From positions 1 to 9,812 of the forward strand of contig MWEV01000079.1 in assembly GCA_002071245.1 (NCBI GenBank): a stretch of DNA of 9,812 bases, in the 5' to 3' direction. A program made the translations under genes and the position numbers. The DNA is from Deltaproteobacteria bacterium ADurb.Bin026. Lineage in GTDB: Bacteria > Desulfobacterota > Syntrophorhabdia > Syntrophorhabdales > Syntrophorhabdaceae. Positions within the stretch are counted from its first letter, which is position 1. Each line of letters starts with the position of its first letter. Shown here one piece after another: positions 1 to 6,998 of the stretch. The notes under the pieces are model-generated. The model made no database searches. It saw only the letters and a list, made by a program, of their open reading frames with translations, and had not been told where the DNA came from.

Positions 1-111
1 TTTATGGGAAAGGAATAAACAATTATATATACCTAATTGCGGTTTGCAATCGTACACATTCTTCATCGTTAAGGTCTATACGGTGTATCTGTATGGTTTA
101 TTGATTTTAAT

Positions 112-1113
112 TCAGGAGTTGTCTACGGTCTTTTCAAACGTACCAATTGATGATCCTGCGCTTTCCTCAGGTGTTTTTTTTACCCTTACCGCCCCTACAT
201 ATGTCCTACCATAAAAGTCAGACGAAAGGGAGTCGACTTTTACGCCAAGCCTGTTTTGTCCTGACGATGAGTGGATAAAATGACCGTCACCGATATAGAT
301 GCCTACATGGGTTGGGTATTTGATATATCTTTTTGTCCTGAAAAAAACCAGATCACCAACTGCAAGCTCTTCTTTTGATATCTTTTCACCTGCGTGAAAC
401 TGTTCCCTTGCACTTCTTGGAAGAGAAACATCAAATATGTCATATATCTTTTTTACATATGCGGAGCAGTCGAGGCCTCTTACGCTTTCGCCGCCGTATC
501 TGTAAGGCGCCCCGATGAAGCTCTTTGCCACCTTAACAAGCATGTATTTTTCTTCGTTGCTTTTCCATGTTTTAATAGACTTTTTTGTAAACGTTACAAA
601 TTCTTCATCCTGATCCTTCTCTTCAACGGCCCTTGGAATTAGGATTATCTTTCCAGGCTTTAACTGTTTCCCTGTCAGATTATTTGCTTCAAAAATATCT
701 TCTTTTTCAACATTGTATTTGATAGCCAGTTTATCGATTGTATCGCCTTTTTTTGTCCTGTATTCGATGAACTCATCATTATCGTTTATTGTAGCAGCCT
801 CAACAACCTGCACTACTTTTGTTTCTTTTTTTGTCTTTGCTGATCTTTTTGCTGTAGTCCTTTGCGCCTTTTCAGTACTTGTCGAAGCTTTTGAATCATT
901 TTTTATAATGATTTGCTGACCGATGCTCAAATTGTTTACTTTAAGATTGTTTTGGTTTTTCAGCTTATAAACGTTTATGTTGTATTTTTTTGCAATGCTG
1001 CACAGGCTATCACCATGTTTTACAGTATGTACCAACGGTGCAGAATGAGCAGTGCCCAAGGCCATTAAATTCAACAAAACTGCAGAAAAAAATATAAGGA
1101 TTAATTTTGCCAT
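112..1113 (-). CDS. Secreted LysM-LysM-NlpC/P60 peptidoglycan endopeptidase
   Basis: This 333-residue protein is predicted to be exported and to cut peptide stems of peptidoglycan. Residues 1-25 form a signal peptide: Lys at 3, a hydrophobic core, then AHSA before the mature start. Two LysM wall-binding repeats follow, at about 28-71 (HTVKHGDSL...) and 117-160 (EYRTKKGDT...), joined by a Lys/Thr-rich linker. The C-terminal NlpC/P60 domain covers about 190-312. Its expected catalytic residues are present: Cys216 in LDCSAYV, His269 in THVGIYIG and His281 in FIHSSS. The short tail after 312 is low complexity. The ATG at 1113 fits the signal peptide, but no Shine-Dalgarno sequence precedes it. 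It is transcribed alone, divergently from the Fe-S oxidoreductase. Family knowledge points to a D,L-endopeptidase used in growth, division or turnover; the exact bond is not readable from sequence. Confidence 0.93.
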   Translation of the reverse strand: MAKLILIFFSAVLLNLMALGTAHSAPLVHTVKHGDSLCSIAKKYNINVYKLKNQNNLKVNNLSIGQQIIIKNDSKASTSTEKAQRTTAKRSAKTKKETKVVQVVEAATINDNDEFIEYRTKKGDTIDKLAIKYNVEKEDIFEANNLTGKQLKPGKIILIPRAVEEKDQDEEFVTFTKKSIKTWKSNEEKYMLVKVAKSFIGAPYRYGGESVRGLDCSAYVKKIYDIFDVSLPRSAREQFHAGEKISKEELAVGDLVFFRTKRYIKYPTHVGIYIGDGHFIHSSSGQNRLGVKVDSLSSDFYGRTYVGAVRVKKTPEESAGSSIGTFEKTVDNS

Positions 1114-1128
1114 TTGAATGTGTATACA

Positions 1129-1158
1129 TTTTTACCAAAACAGTTTAATATGTGTCAA
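1129..1158 (-). promoter_or_regulatory. Candidate sigma-70 promoter of the LysM-NlpC/P60 gene
   Basis: On the minus strand a perfect -35 hexamer TTGACA (1153-1158) is followed after 18 nt by TAAAAA (1129-1134), which matches 4 of 6 bases of the -10 consensus. It lies about 15 bp from the ATG at 1113, so a transcript starting there would have a leader of only about 10 nt. That agrees with the absence of a Shine-Dalgarno sequence. This is pattern matching only. Confidence 0.4.
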
Positions 1159-1220
1159 GAGGTTTTTGCATAAAAATTCATTCAGTGATAGATTAAAACA
1201 AAGCTGTCTGAACTATGACA

Positions 1221-1255
1221 AATTTATGTTGATTTTATAGGCCATTTTATTTTAA
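1221..1255 (+). promoter_or_regulatory. Candidate promoter of the Fe-S oxidoreductase gene
   Basis: In the divergent spacer, TTGATT is followed after 17 nt by TTAAAT, each hexamer matching 4 of 6 consensus bases, roughly 50 bp upstream of the plus-strand ATG. The spacer is very AT-rich, so chance matches are likely. Coordinates are approximate to a few bases. Confidence 0.25.
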
Positions 1256-1268
1256 ATTCAATTGTGAA

Positions 1269-1281
1269 ATTTGTAACAAAT
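1269..1281. promoter_or_regulatory. Perfect 13-bp palindrome upstream of the Fe-S oxidoreductase
   Basis: ATTTGT-A-ACAAAT is a perfect inverted repeat with 6-bp arms around one base. It sits between the candidate promoter and the Shine-Dalgarno sequence AGGAGG (about 1292-1297). Its place suits a dimeric repressor operator for the oxidoreductase gene. No regulator gene is in the window and only one copy was seen, so this is a suggestion from position and symmetry. Confidence 0.3.
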
Positions 1282-1302
1282 CAAACCTGTTAGGAGGCTT
1301 AT

Positions 1303-3300
1303 ATGGAGATCGGAAGGGAAATCTTCTGGAATGTGGGTGGAGGTGCAAGGTGGTTGACCTATGCCTTAATGGTGATAACCTTAATTGTTCTTTATGTTGG
1401 TCTGAAAAAACGATACAGCATGTGGAAATTTGCTAAAGGCAAGTGCGCACCCTTTGATTTTTCAAAGAGGTTGTGGGAAAGGATAGGCTATTTTATCGAA
1501 AATGGAATTTTTCATAAATCGATTATGCGCGAATCTTTTCCTGGCACGATGCACTTTTTCATATTCTGGGGTTTTTTGATTCTCGCCATTGGAACTGCAC
1601 TTGTCGCATTCCAGGATGACATCGTTAGACCATTTTTCAAGGCAAACATTTTACAGGGCGGTTTTTATCTGATTTTCTCTGCAGTTCTCGATGCAGCAGG
1701 TCTTGTAGCGATAATAGGTATTGTGATGGCCATCTGGAGAAGGTATGTAACCAAACCTTCAAGACTTGACAACAAAACGGATGATGCAATTACACTGGTC
1801 TGGATACTTGTTGTTCTCATAACAGGTTTTCTGGTTGAAGGTGCGAGGATCGCATCGACAAGACCTGATTTTGAGGTTTGGAGCTTTGTTGGCTGGATAA
1901 CCTCCTATCTTTTTCTCGGACTTAGTCCGGACGGCATAAAGATAACGCACAAGTTTTTCTGGTATCTCCATATGCTTATATCGTTTGGACTTATTGCATA
2001 TATTGCATATTCGAGATTGATCCACATCGTCACCTCTTCTTTAAACATGATGTTTAGAGGTGTTGAAGATACACCCCGCGGAGCTATAGCACCTATTGAA
2101 GACTTTGAGAACGCAGAGGAATTTGGGATTAACTCCATAGAAAATTTTACCTGGAGACAGATATTTGACCTCGATGCATGTACGAGATGTGGTAGGTGCC
2201 AGGATCTGTGCCCGGCATACGCGACCGAAAAACCGCTTTCTCCTAAGCAGTTCATACAGGATTTGAAGGCTGAATGGGAGAGGGCGACCTCAGGCATTAA
2301 GAACGAGGATGGTATTATTGACAACATTATTCAAGAAGAAACGCTTTGGTCATGTACTGCATGCCTCGCCTGTCAGGTAAACTGTCCTGTTTCAATACCG
2401 GTATTCGATAAAAACATTGAAATGAGAAGATATCTTTCGCTAACCTTGAGCAAGACAACACCCGAAACGAGACTCCTGTTCAAAAACCTTCAACAGAAGG
2501 TCGATCCTTACGGTATGGGCAAGAGACAAAGAACAGAATGGGTTGAAGGGCTTGATATAAAGAATGCGGCGGCGGAAGAGGTTGAGTATCTTTACTGGGT
2601 AGGTTGTGTGGCTTCCCTTGATGACAGAAATAGAAAGGTTGCCAAGGCGTTTTCGACAATACTCAACAAAGCAGGTATTTCTTTCGGTACACTCGGTCAG
2701 GACGAGACATGTTGTGGCGACCCAGCGCGCAGATGCGGAAATGAAGACCTATACCTTGGTATTGCGCAGGGCAACGTTGAACTTCTCAATGAACTCGGAA
2801 TAAAAAAGATTATTACTACTTGCCCCCATTGTTATCACACTCTGAAGAACGAATATCCTCAGGTAGGCGGAAACTTTGAGGTATATCATCAGGGAGAATT
2901 CCTCTGGAAGCTTATCAGTGAAGGTAAAATATCAGTAAATCCATCAATAGAGGGGACAATTACATACCATGACCCATGCTATCTCGGTCGTGTCAACAGG
3001 GTCTTTGAACAGCCAAGAGATGCTATAAAGAAGGTAAAAAACGGAAATTTTGTTGAACTGGAAAGAAACCATGATAGAAGTTTCTGTTGTGGTGGTGGTG
3101 GTGGAAGGATCTGGATGGAAGAACACCACAAGAGGATCAACCATGCAAGGATGGATGAGGCTATAGCGATATCGGCGAATACCGTTGTGACGGCCTGTCC
3201 TTATTGTCTTACTATGATGGAAGATGCAATAAAGGATAAAGATAAGGTTGAAACGATGAAGGCATTAGACTTGTCAGAGATAATCGTAAAGTCTCTATAA
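1303..3300 (+). CDS. Membrane b-type cytochrome/Fe-S/CCG-domain oxidoreductase (HdrD-like, EMO-type ETF:menaquinone oxidoreductase)
   Basis: This 665-residue protein fuses a membrane quinone-reactive part to a soluble Fe-S part. Residues 1-250 hold five or six membrane helices resembling the nitrate reductase gamma (NarI) type; His84, His223 and His241 are candidate haem ligands. Two [4Fe-4S] motifs follow: Cys293/296/299/303 and Cys351/354/357/361. Two CCG domains of the heterodisulfide reductase D type come next: Cys435, Cys470-471, Cys507/510, and Cys559, Cys595-596, Cys632/635. All motif cysteines are intact. Related proteins in syntrophic and aromatic-degrading anaerobes are proposed to pass electrons between EtfAB and menaquinone during acyl-CoA oxidation. 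No etfAB is in this window, so that partner is inferred. The start at 1303 follows AGGAGG with 5-nt spacing, and the gene is monocistronic, ending at a strong hairpin. A heterodisulfide-reductase-like role with another donor is the alternative. Confidence 0.9.
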   Translation: MEIGREIFWNVGGGARWLTYALMVITLIVLYVGLKKRYSMWKFAKGKCAPFDFSKRLWERIGYFIENGIFHKSIMRESFPGTMHFFIFWGFLILAIGTALVAFQDDIVRPFFKANILQGGFYLIFSAVLDAAGLVAIIGIVMAIWRRYVTKPSRLDNKTDDAITLVWILVVLITGFLVEGARIASTRPDFEVWSFVGWITSYLFLGLSPDGIKITHKFFWYLHMLISFGLIAYIAYSRLIHIVTSSLNMMFRGVEDTPRGAIAPIEDFENAEEFGINSIENFTWRQIFDLDACTRCGRCQDLCPAYATEKPLSPKQFIQDLKAEWERATSGIKNEDGIIDNIIQEETLWSCTACLACQVNCPVSIPVFDKNIEMRRYLSLTLSKTTPETRLLFKNLQQKVDPYGMGKRQRTEWVEGLDIKNAAAEEVEYLYWVGCVASLDDRNRKVAKAFSTILNKAGISFGTLGQDETCCGDPARRCGNEDLYLGIAQGNVELLNELGIKKIITTCPHCYHTLKNEYPQVGGNFEVYHQGEFLWKLISEGKISVNPSIEGTITYHDPCYLGRVNRVFEQPRDAIKKVKNGNFVELERNHDRSFCCGGGGGRIWMEEHHKRINHARMDEAIAISANTVVTACPYCLTMMEDAIKDKDKVETMKALDLSEIIVKSL

Positions 3301-3320
3301 ACAAAACTATGAAATATAAA

Positions 3321-3360
3321 TAAAAGGGTGAGGCAATCTGCCTCACCCTTTTATATTTTT
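3321..3360. terminator. Bidirectional rho-independent terminator between convergent genes
   Basis: TAAAAGGGTGAGGCA (3321-3335) pairs perfectly with TGCCTCACCCTTTTA (3339-3353) around a 3-nt loop, giving 15 bp. On the plus strand it is followed by TATTTTT, ending the oxidoreductase transcript 20 bp after its stop. On the minus strand the flanking A-run becomes a U-tract, so it can also end the carboxyltransferase-ferredoxin transcript, whose last stop is at 3375. Confidence 0.88.
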
Positions 3361-3374
3361 GTGGGAAAGTTAAC

Positions 3375-3548
3375 CTAAACTTCCAGGGATATTGCCTCAA
3401 CCGGGCATTCTTCGGTACATGCACCACATTCTGTGCAGAGTTCAGCATCGACTTTAGCCGTATCATCAACGGTTATAGCGTCGACAGGGCAAACCTCGGC
3501 GCAAGCTCCACATCCTGTGCAGGCATCTTCATCAACTTTTGCTGGCAT
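3375..3548 (-). CDS. 2[4Fe-4S] bacterial-type (clostridial) ferredoxin
   Basis: This small gene encodes 57 residues, starting MPAKVDEDACTGCGACAEVC. It has two complete CxxCxxCxxxCP motifs: Cys10/13/16/20 with Pro21, and Cys38/41/44/48 with Pro49. The two halves are near-repeats, as usual for low-potential 2[4Fe-4S] ferredoxins, and the protein is strongly acidic. An ideal Shine-Dalgarno sequence AAAGGAGGT (3555-3563) precedes the ATG by about 7 nt, so start and frame are secure. It lies 81 bp downstream of the carboxyltransferase gene on the same strand and before the shared terminator, so the two may be co-transcribed. It probably acts as a soluble cytoplasmic electron carrier; possible partners include pyruvate:ferredoxin oxidoreductase or a bifurcating enzyme, none of which is in view. 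Confidence 0.95.
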   Translation of the reverse strand: MPAKVDEDACTGCGACAEVCPVDAITVDDTAKVDAELCTECGACTEECPVEAISLEV

Positions 3549-3629
3549 GTCACTACCTCCTTTCTTTTTGAAAATTCCTAAACGAATAAACAGAAAATGT
3601 CAACATAAAAATAGAACAAAAAATGTAAA

Positions 3630-5009
3630 TTATTGAATTCCATATTTTTTCTTCAAAAATTCCATACCTGTCATCGGGTATAGCGCATAGATAAGGATAT
3701 CTTCCATGTTGTCGCTTATATCCCTCAATGCCTCCCTTGCTTTCGGAAGTTCAGGTTCAAGTATGTCACCAGGCCTTGTTTCTATGGGTATTTCACCCTT
3801 TTCATAACCTTTTAGCGCCTTACCGCTGATTTCTTTATTTACATCGACTGGAGGTTTTCCATAAAGACCATAAAAATAGTCTTTTACCTCCTTTGAAATC
3901 ATCTTGTATCGCCCTGCGATAACATTAAAGACAGCCTGTACACCCACAATCTGGCTTGTCGGTGTAACGAGTGGGGGGAATCCCATATCTTTTCTTGTCC
4001 TGGGGATTTCTTCATAGACCTCCTTAAGACGGTTCAATGCCTTTGCCTGCCTTAGCTGGCCTACGAGGTTGCTTATCATCCCTCCCGGAATCTGGTGCAT
4101 AAGAACCCCTATGTCAATAACTGAAAATCTCGTATTATCTGCAAATGACATATAATTTGGTATAATGGACTCAAAATATTCATCTATTTCAGCAATTGTC
4201 TCAAGGTTAAAATCCGGATCAAATTGTGTGTTTTTAAGTGCAATGATGAACGGTTCTATTGCTGGATGTGAAGAACGCAATGCAAAAGGCGCAAGGCACG
4301 TATCTATACCATCTACGCCTGCCTCGATTGCCTTAAGACATGACATTGATGCCATACCACTTGTATAGTGTGTATGAAGATGGATGGGGATTTTTAGGTT
4401 GTTCTTAAGCGCAGAAATAAGCTCATATGCGTCATATGGAGAAATAATACCCGACATATCCTTAATGCAAAGAGAGTGGGCGCCCATGTCTTCAATACGT
4501 TTTGCCTTATCTACATAATAGCCTACGTTGAAAATAGGACCGCCGAGTCTCTTTTCTGTAAGAGAATAGGAAAGCACACCCTGTATATGTCTTTCACATT
4601 TATGAATTGCCCTGAAGGCAGCGATAAAGTTCCTCTCATCGTTAAGGGCATCGAATACACGAAAAATATCTATACCTACCTCTGCCGCCTTCTCGATGAA
4701 TGCTTCTACCACATCATCAGCATAATTTCTGTAGCCAACAAGGTTTTGCCCCCTTAATAACATTTGCAACTTAGTGTTCGGCATCCTTTTCTTTAACAGT
4801 CTCACCCTATCCCATGGGTTTTCGTTGAGAAACCTTGTCATAACATCAAAAGTAGCCCCACCCCACACCTCCATTGAGTAAAAGCCGATACTATCCATCT
4901 TTTCGGCAACAGGAAGCATGTCCTCTGTCTTCATGCGTGTAGCAAAAAGCGACTGGTGACCATCTCTTAATGTAAGATCGGTTATCTTAATAGGTCTTTT
5001 TTCTATCAT
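3630..5009 (-). CDS. Biotin-dependent carboxyltransferase subunit (pyruvate carboxylase B / oxaloacetate decarboxylase alpha / transcarboxylase 5S type), no biotin domain
   Basis: This 459-residue cytoplasmic enzyme has the HMGL-like TIM barrel and conserved carboxylase domain that move a carboxyl group between carboxybiotin and pyruvate/oxaloacetate. Visible active-site features are Asp16 in DLTLRDGHQSL (metal ligand), Lys183 in CIKDMSG (the lysine that is carboxylated in this family) and His212 and His214 of HLHTH (metal ligands); the Lys-to-His spacing of 29 and 31 matches pyruvate carboxylase. The protein ends at YALYPMTGMEFLKKKYG, where full-length relatives of about 570-600 residues continue through a linker to a biotinyl domain. 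A separate biotin carrier protein is therefore needed from elsewhere. The likely role is anaplerotic pyruvate carboxylation or its reversal; the direction cannot be told, though no oadB/oadG sodium-pump subunits are adjacent. The ATG at 5009 is preceded by AGGGG. Confidence 0.9.
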   Translation of the reverse strand: MIEKRPIKITDLTLRDGHQSLFATRMKTEDMLPVAEKMDSIGFYSMEVWGGATFDVMTRFLNENPWDRVRLLKKRMPNTKLQMLLRGQNLVGYRNYADDVVEAFIEKAAEVGIDIFRVFDALNDERNFIAAFRAIHKCERHIQGVLSYSLTEKRLGGPIFNVGYYVDKAKRIEDMGAHSLCIKDMSGIISPYDAYELISALKNNLKIPIHLHTHYTSGMASMSCLKAIEAGVDGIDTCLAPFALRSSHPAIEPFIIALKNTQFDPDFNLETIAEIDEYFESIIPNYMSFADNTRFSVIDIGVLMHQIPGGMISNLVGQLRQAKALNRLKEVYEEIPRTRKDMGFPPLVTPTSQIVGVQAVFNVIAGRYKMISKEVKDYFYGLYGKPPVDVNKEISGKALKGYEKGEIPIETRPGDILEPELPKAREALRDISDNMEDILIYALYPMTGMEFLKKKYGIQ

Positions 5010-5102
5010 GGTTAACCCCTACTGAAAAAAGTGAATAACTATCATGCCTGTATGTAAAAATCAATGGAATTTTTTTTATTAGTCTGTTATTCTTAAAGGA
5101 TT

Positions 5103-5181
5103 CGGGATGTAGCTCAGCATGGTGTAGAGCGCTTGCTTCGGGAGCAAGAGGCCGCTGGTTCAAATCCAGTCATCCCGACCA
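5103..5181 (+). tRNA. tRNA-Pro (anticodon CGG), CCA encoded
   Basis: The cloverleaf is complete. The acceptor stem is CGGGATG/CATCCCG with C1-G72, typical of tRNA-Pro. The D-arm is GCTC/GAGC with an 11-nt loop, and the anticodon stem CTTGC/GCAAG encloses TTCGGGA. The anticodon CGG at 5139-5141 reads CCG. A 5-nt variable loop follows, then a T-arm GCTGG/CCAGT with loop TTCAAAT and one G-U pair, discriminator A, and genomic CCA at 5179-5181. It stands alone, convergent with the minus-strand cluster to its right. No T-rich terminator hairpin and no duplicated tRNA 3' end was found downstream. Confidence 0.96.
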
Positions 5182-5343
5182 ATATAGACATGGCAAATCT
5201 TGCCGAGGTATTTTACTCACTCGCCACGCCTTCGGACAAAAAAGGGCTGAAAATATCTTCCCCTAAACCCCCAGAAATACTCCAACAATCTTAGACAGCA
5301 ACAAGTTATATATTCCTTCCATTTGTTGAAAAGGATTTTCGCT
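5182..5343. other. Intergenic spacer between tRNA-Pro and the CDF exporter gene
   Basis: This 162-bp stretch lies between convergent transcripts. No convincing coding frame, strong hairpin or integrase remnant is visible, and no intrinsic terminator for either neighbour could be identified. Confidence 0.6.
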
Positions 5344-6258
5344 TCAGTGCACATGGTTATGTTCGTCGTTGTTGTTCTCATGATTTACCTGGCAGTAAAG
5401 ATTATTGTCACATGTTTCGTTGCTTGACTCGATCTGTAGGGTGCTATGATCAACACCGCTTTCATGCAACACATCCTCGATTCTTTTTTTCGTTTTCTCA
5501 ACTTCGCTCAGGGTCTGATCGTTTACCAGGATATGGGCGCTGAAGGCAATATTATCATGCGCAACCGGCCAGAGATGGACATGATGGATATCTATGACGT
5601 CGGGTATGTCTTTGATCTTGTTTATGAGCGTTTCAACATTAAACCCCTTAGGCGTAAGATTGAGAAAGATCGAAACCGTGTCGCGTACAAGCCTCACGCC
5701 TCCCAATACTATGATGCCGCCGATCAAAATGCTCGCAATGGGGTCAGCATACACCCATCCTGTAAAGTATATAATAATACCCGAGATGATCACCCCTACG
5801 GAAGAAAGGGTATCTCCGAGGACATGGAGCCAGACGCTTTTGATGTTGAGGTCTTCATGGTTGTGGCCCAAGATAAAAATCATGAGAAGGTTACCAGCAA
5901 GGCCCAGGACAGCTATGCCCAGCATAACGGGGATACCGACGTTATGTGGAGACAGAAACCGTTCATATGCTTCATGGAAAATGAGGACGGCAATAACAAG
6001 GAGGCTCAAGCCATTGATAAGCGCGGCAAGGACACCGACCCGCTGATAACCGAGAGTGGCATTTCTGTCAGATGGTCTTTTGCTGATGTATGCTGCAACA
6101 AATCCCAGGGCTATTGCCAAGGCATCGGTAACCATATGCCCGGCATCGCTTAAAAGGGCAAGACTGTTGCTTAAATAGCCACCAATTACCTCACCTACAA
6201 GAATAAGAGTCGTTACAAGAAAGGTGACAGCAAGGCGTTTTTCCTTATTCATGTTCAT
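5344..6258 (-). CDS. Cation diffusion facilitator (CzcD/ZitB-type Zn2+ exporter)
   Basis: With the start taken at 6258 this is a 304-residue inner-membrane CDF antiporter, the family that exports Zn2+ (often also Co2+, Cd2+) in exchange for protons. It begins MNMNKEKRLAVTF, has six membrane helices and ends in a cytoplasmic metal-binding domain. The paired transport-site motifs are intact: His41 and Asp45 in SDAGHMVTDAL (TM2) and the HVLGD motif in TM5. The Asn/His-rich tail (EHNHVH) and a cytoplasmic HHVHLW motif suggest zinc binding. The start is uncertain: an in-frame ATG at 6330 would add 24 odd residues and follows GAGAGG at only 2 nt, while the ATGs at 6258 and 6252 match family N-termini but lack a Shine-Dalgarno sequence. 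It is the last gene of the minus-strand redox/metal cluster. Zinc specificity is inferred from the His/Asp sites. Confidence 0.9.
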   Translation of the reverse strand: MNMNKEKRLAVTFLVTTLILVGEVIGGYLSNSLALLSDAGHMVTDALAIALGFVAAYISKRPSDRNATLGYQRVGVLAALINGLSLLVIAVLIFHEAYERFLSPHNVGIPVMLGIAVLGLAGNLLMIFILGHNHEDLNIKSVWLHVLGDTLSSVGVIISGIIIYFTGWVYADPIASILIGGIIVLGGVRLVRDTVSIFLNLTPKGFNVETLINKIKDIPDVIDIHHVHLWPVAHDNIAFSAHILVNDQTLSEVEKTKKRIEDVLHESGVDHSTLQIESSNETCDNNLYCQVNHENNNDEHNHVH

Positions 6259-6401
6259 AAAAAATATAAAAATATTAAATAGTGGTTTAAATTCAGAAAG
6301 ACACACCCAATAATAACCAAAACACCGCATATCCTCTCAACAATAAGGTGTTCCACTATTTCTTTTCCTTCTGATTCTTTTTTACCTCAACCTCCAACCT
6401 C

Positions 6402-6810
6402 TTAAATACACCTAATTATTTGTTCCCTCAACATGTACCCAAGATGACAGTAAAGTTCTTTTCCTGATGCGCTATAGAATGTCTGGGTTGGTATGGCGCG
6501 AATCCCGTACTTCTGTCCCACATTCCTATTTTTCCAGACATCGATAAACTCAACTTTAACGCTGCCCGAGTAGTCTCTTTTCAGTTCTTCCAATATTGGA
6601 GCCATTATCCTGCAGGGGATACACTGCTTTGCGCCTATGTCTATTAGCAACGGCAGGGACTTTGTTGGCTGTTGCCTGCTGTTTACCAGTATTTGTCTGC
6701 CCATATGCCATTGAAAAGGTAATAAGCGGTATAAAGGCAAGGGTGGATATTGGAAAATCCATAACACTTTTCGTTTTGTTGCTCGATATGTTGATGCCTT
6801 CTTTCTCCAT
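6402..6810 (-). CDS. Exported thioredoxin-fold protein (CIPC active site), reading frame broken by a +1 shift
   Basis: Two overlapping frames together make one secreted thioredoxin. From the ATG at 6810 (after GGGAGG, tight 2-nt spacing) one frame gives a signal-peptide-like stretch, STLAFIPLITFSMAYGQ, and a linker ending near ANKVPA. The +1 frame then carries the whole thioredoxin core from LPLLIDIGAKQCIPC. The CIPC active site is near 6612-6623, FIDVWKN follows, and the cis-proline loop RAIPTQ lies near 6491. The switch must occur at about 6655-6690; removing one base there joins signal and core cleanly. As written, only a shorter cytosolic form (for example from the ATG at 6704, with no Shine-Dalgarno sequence) or a TTG-started form from 6836 could be made. 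The catalytic part is intact, so an assembly error or very recent mutation is likely. A periplasmic dithiol/disulfide role fits the VKOR-DsbA neighbour. Confidence 0.75.
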
Positions 6811-6848
6811 AGCCTCCCATTTTTTATTGGTTTCAAAGGGTCGAAATG

Positions 6849-6977
6849 TTATTGTCCATGCTGAATAACAACTGGTTCTTTGCTCCCCTCACGTGGCACC
6901 ACAACACATGCCGAGTAGCACCCACACATAACCACACCTGTTAACAATAACACAAAAATTATAAGCAGTTTTTTCAA
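6849..6977 (-). CDS. Small Cys-rich exported or membrane peptide, function unknown
   Basis: A 42-codon frame starts at TTG (6977), 6 nt after GGGG, and stops at 6849. It reads (M)KKLLIIFVLLLTGVVM, then CGCYSACVVVPREGSKEP, ending VVIQHGQ. The basic N-terminus followed by a hydrophobic run and a Cys cluster (Cys18, Cys20, Cys24) is typical of a signal or lipoprotein leader. The lipobox is not canonical (residues before Cys18 are V-V-M), so lipidation is doubtful. It starts 21 bp after the stop of the VKOR-DsbA gene and ends 38 bp before the exported thioredoxin start, a tight fit within the operon. Three cysteines beside dithiol enzymes suggest a redox or metal-binding partner, but that is inference. 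I do not recognise a family. The TTG start and short length leave real doubt. Confidence 0.5.
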   Translation of the reverse strand: MKKLLIIFVLLLTGVVMCGCYSACVVVPREGSKEPVVIQHGQ

Positions 6978-6998
6978 ATTATACCCCAATTTTCATAA

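Noticed and set aside
1..111. Possible gene or terminator downstream of the LysM-NlpC/P60 gene
   Set aside because: Only a weak 5-bp inverted repeat (ATTGC/GCAAT) without a T-run is visible, and no convincing coding frame; the stretch ends at the window edge.
1905..2327. Minus-strand open frame of 140 codons inside the Fe-S oxidoreductase
   Set aside because: It is antisense to membrane and [4Fe-4S] motifs that are clearly coding on the plus strand, and it shows no protein-like features.
3212..3469. Minus-strand frame crossing the terminator and overlapping the ferredoxin
   Set aside because: It is out of frame with the ferredoxin, whose eight cysteines and ideal ribosome site fix the true frame, and it reads through a strong terminator.
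5103..5343. tRNA-Pro as an integration site for a mobile element
   Set aside because: No integrase, no direct repeat of the tRNA 3' end and no phage-like genes are present in the window.
5446..6153. Plus-strand open frame of 235 codons opposite the CDF exporter gene
   Set aside because: It lies wholly inside a well-supported CDF gene, lacks any recognisable domain, and is explained by the codon pattern of the real strand.
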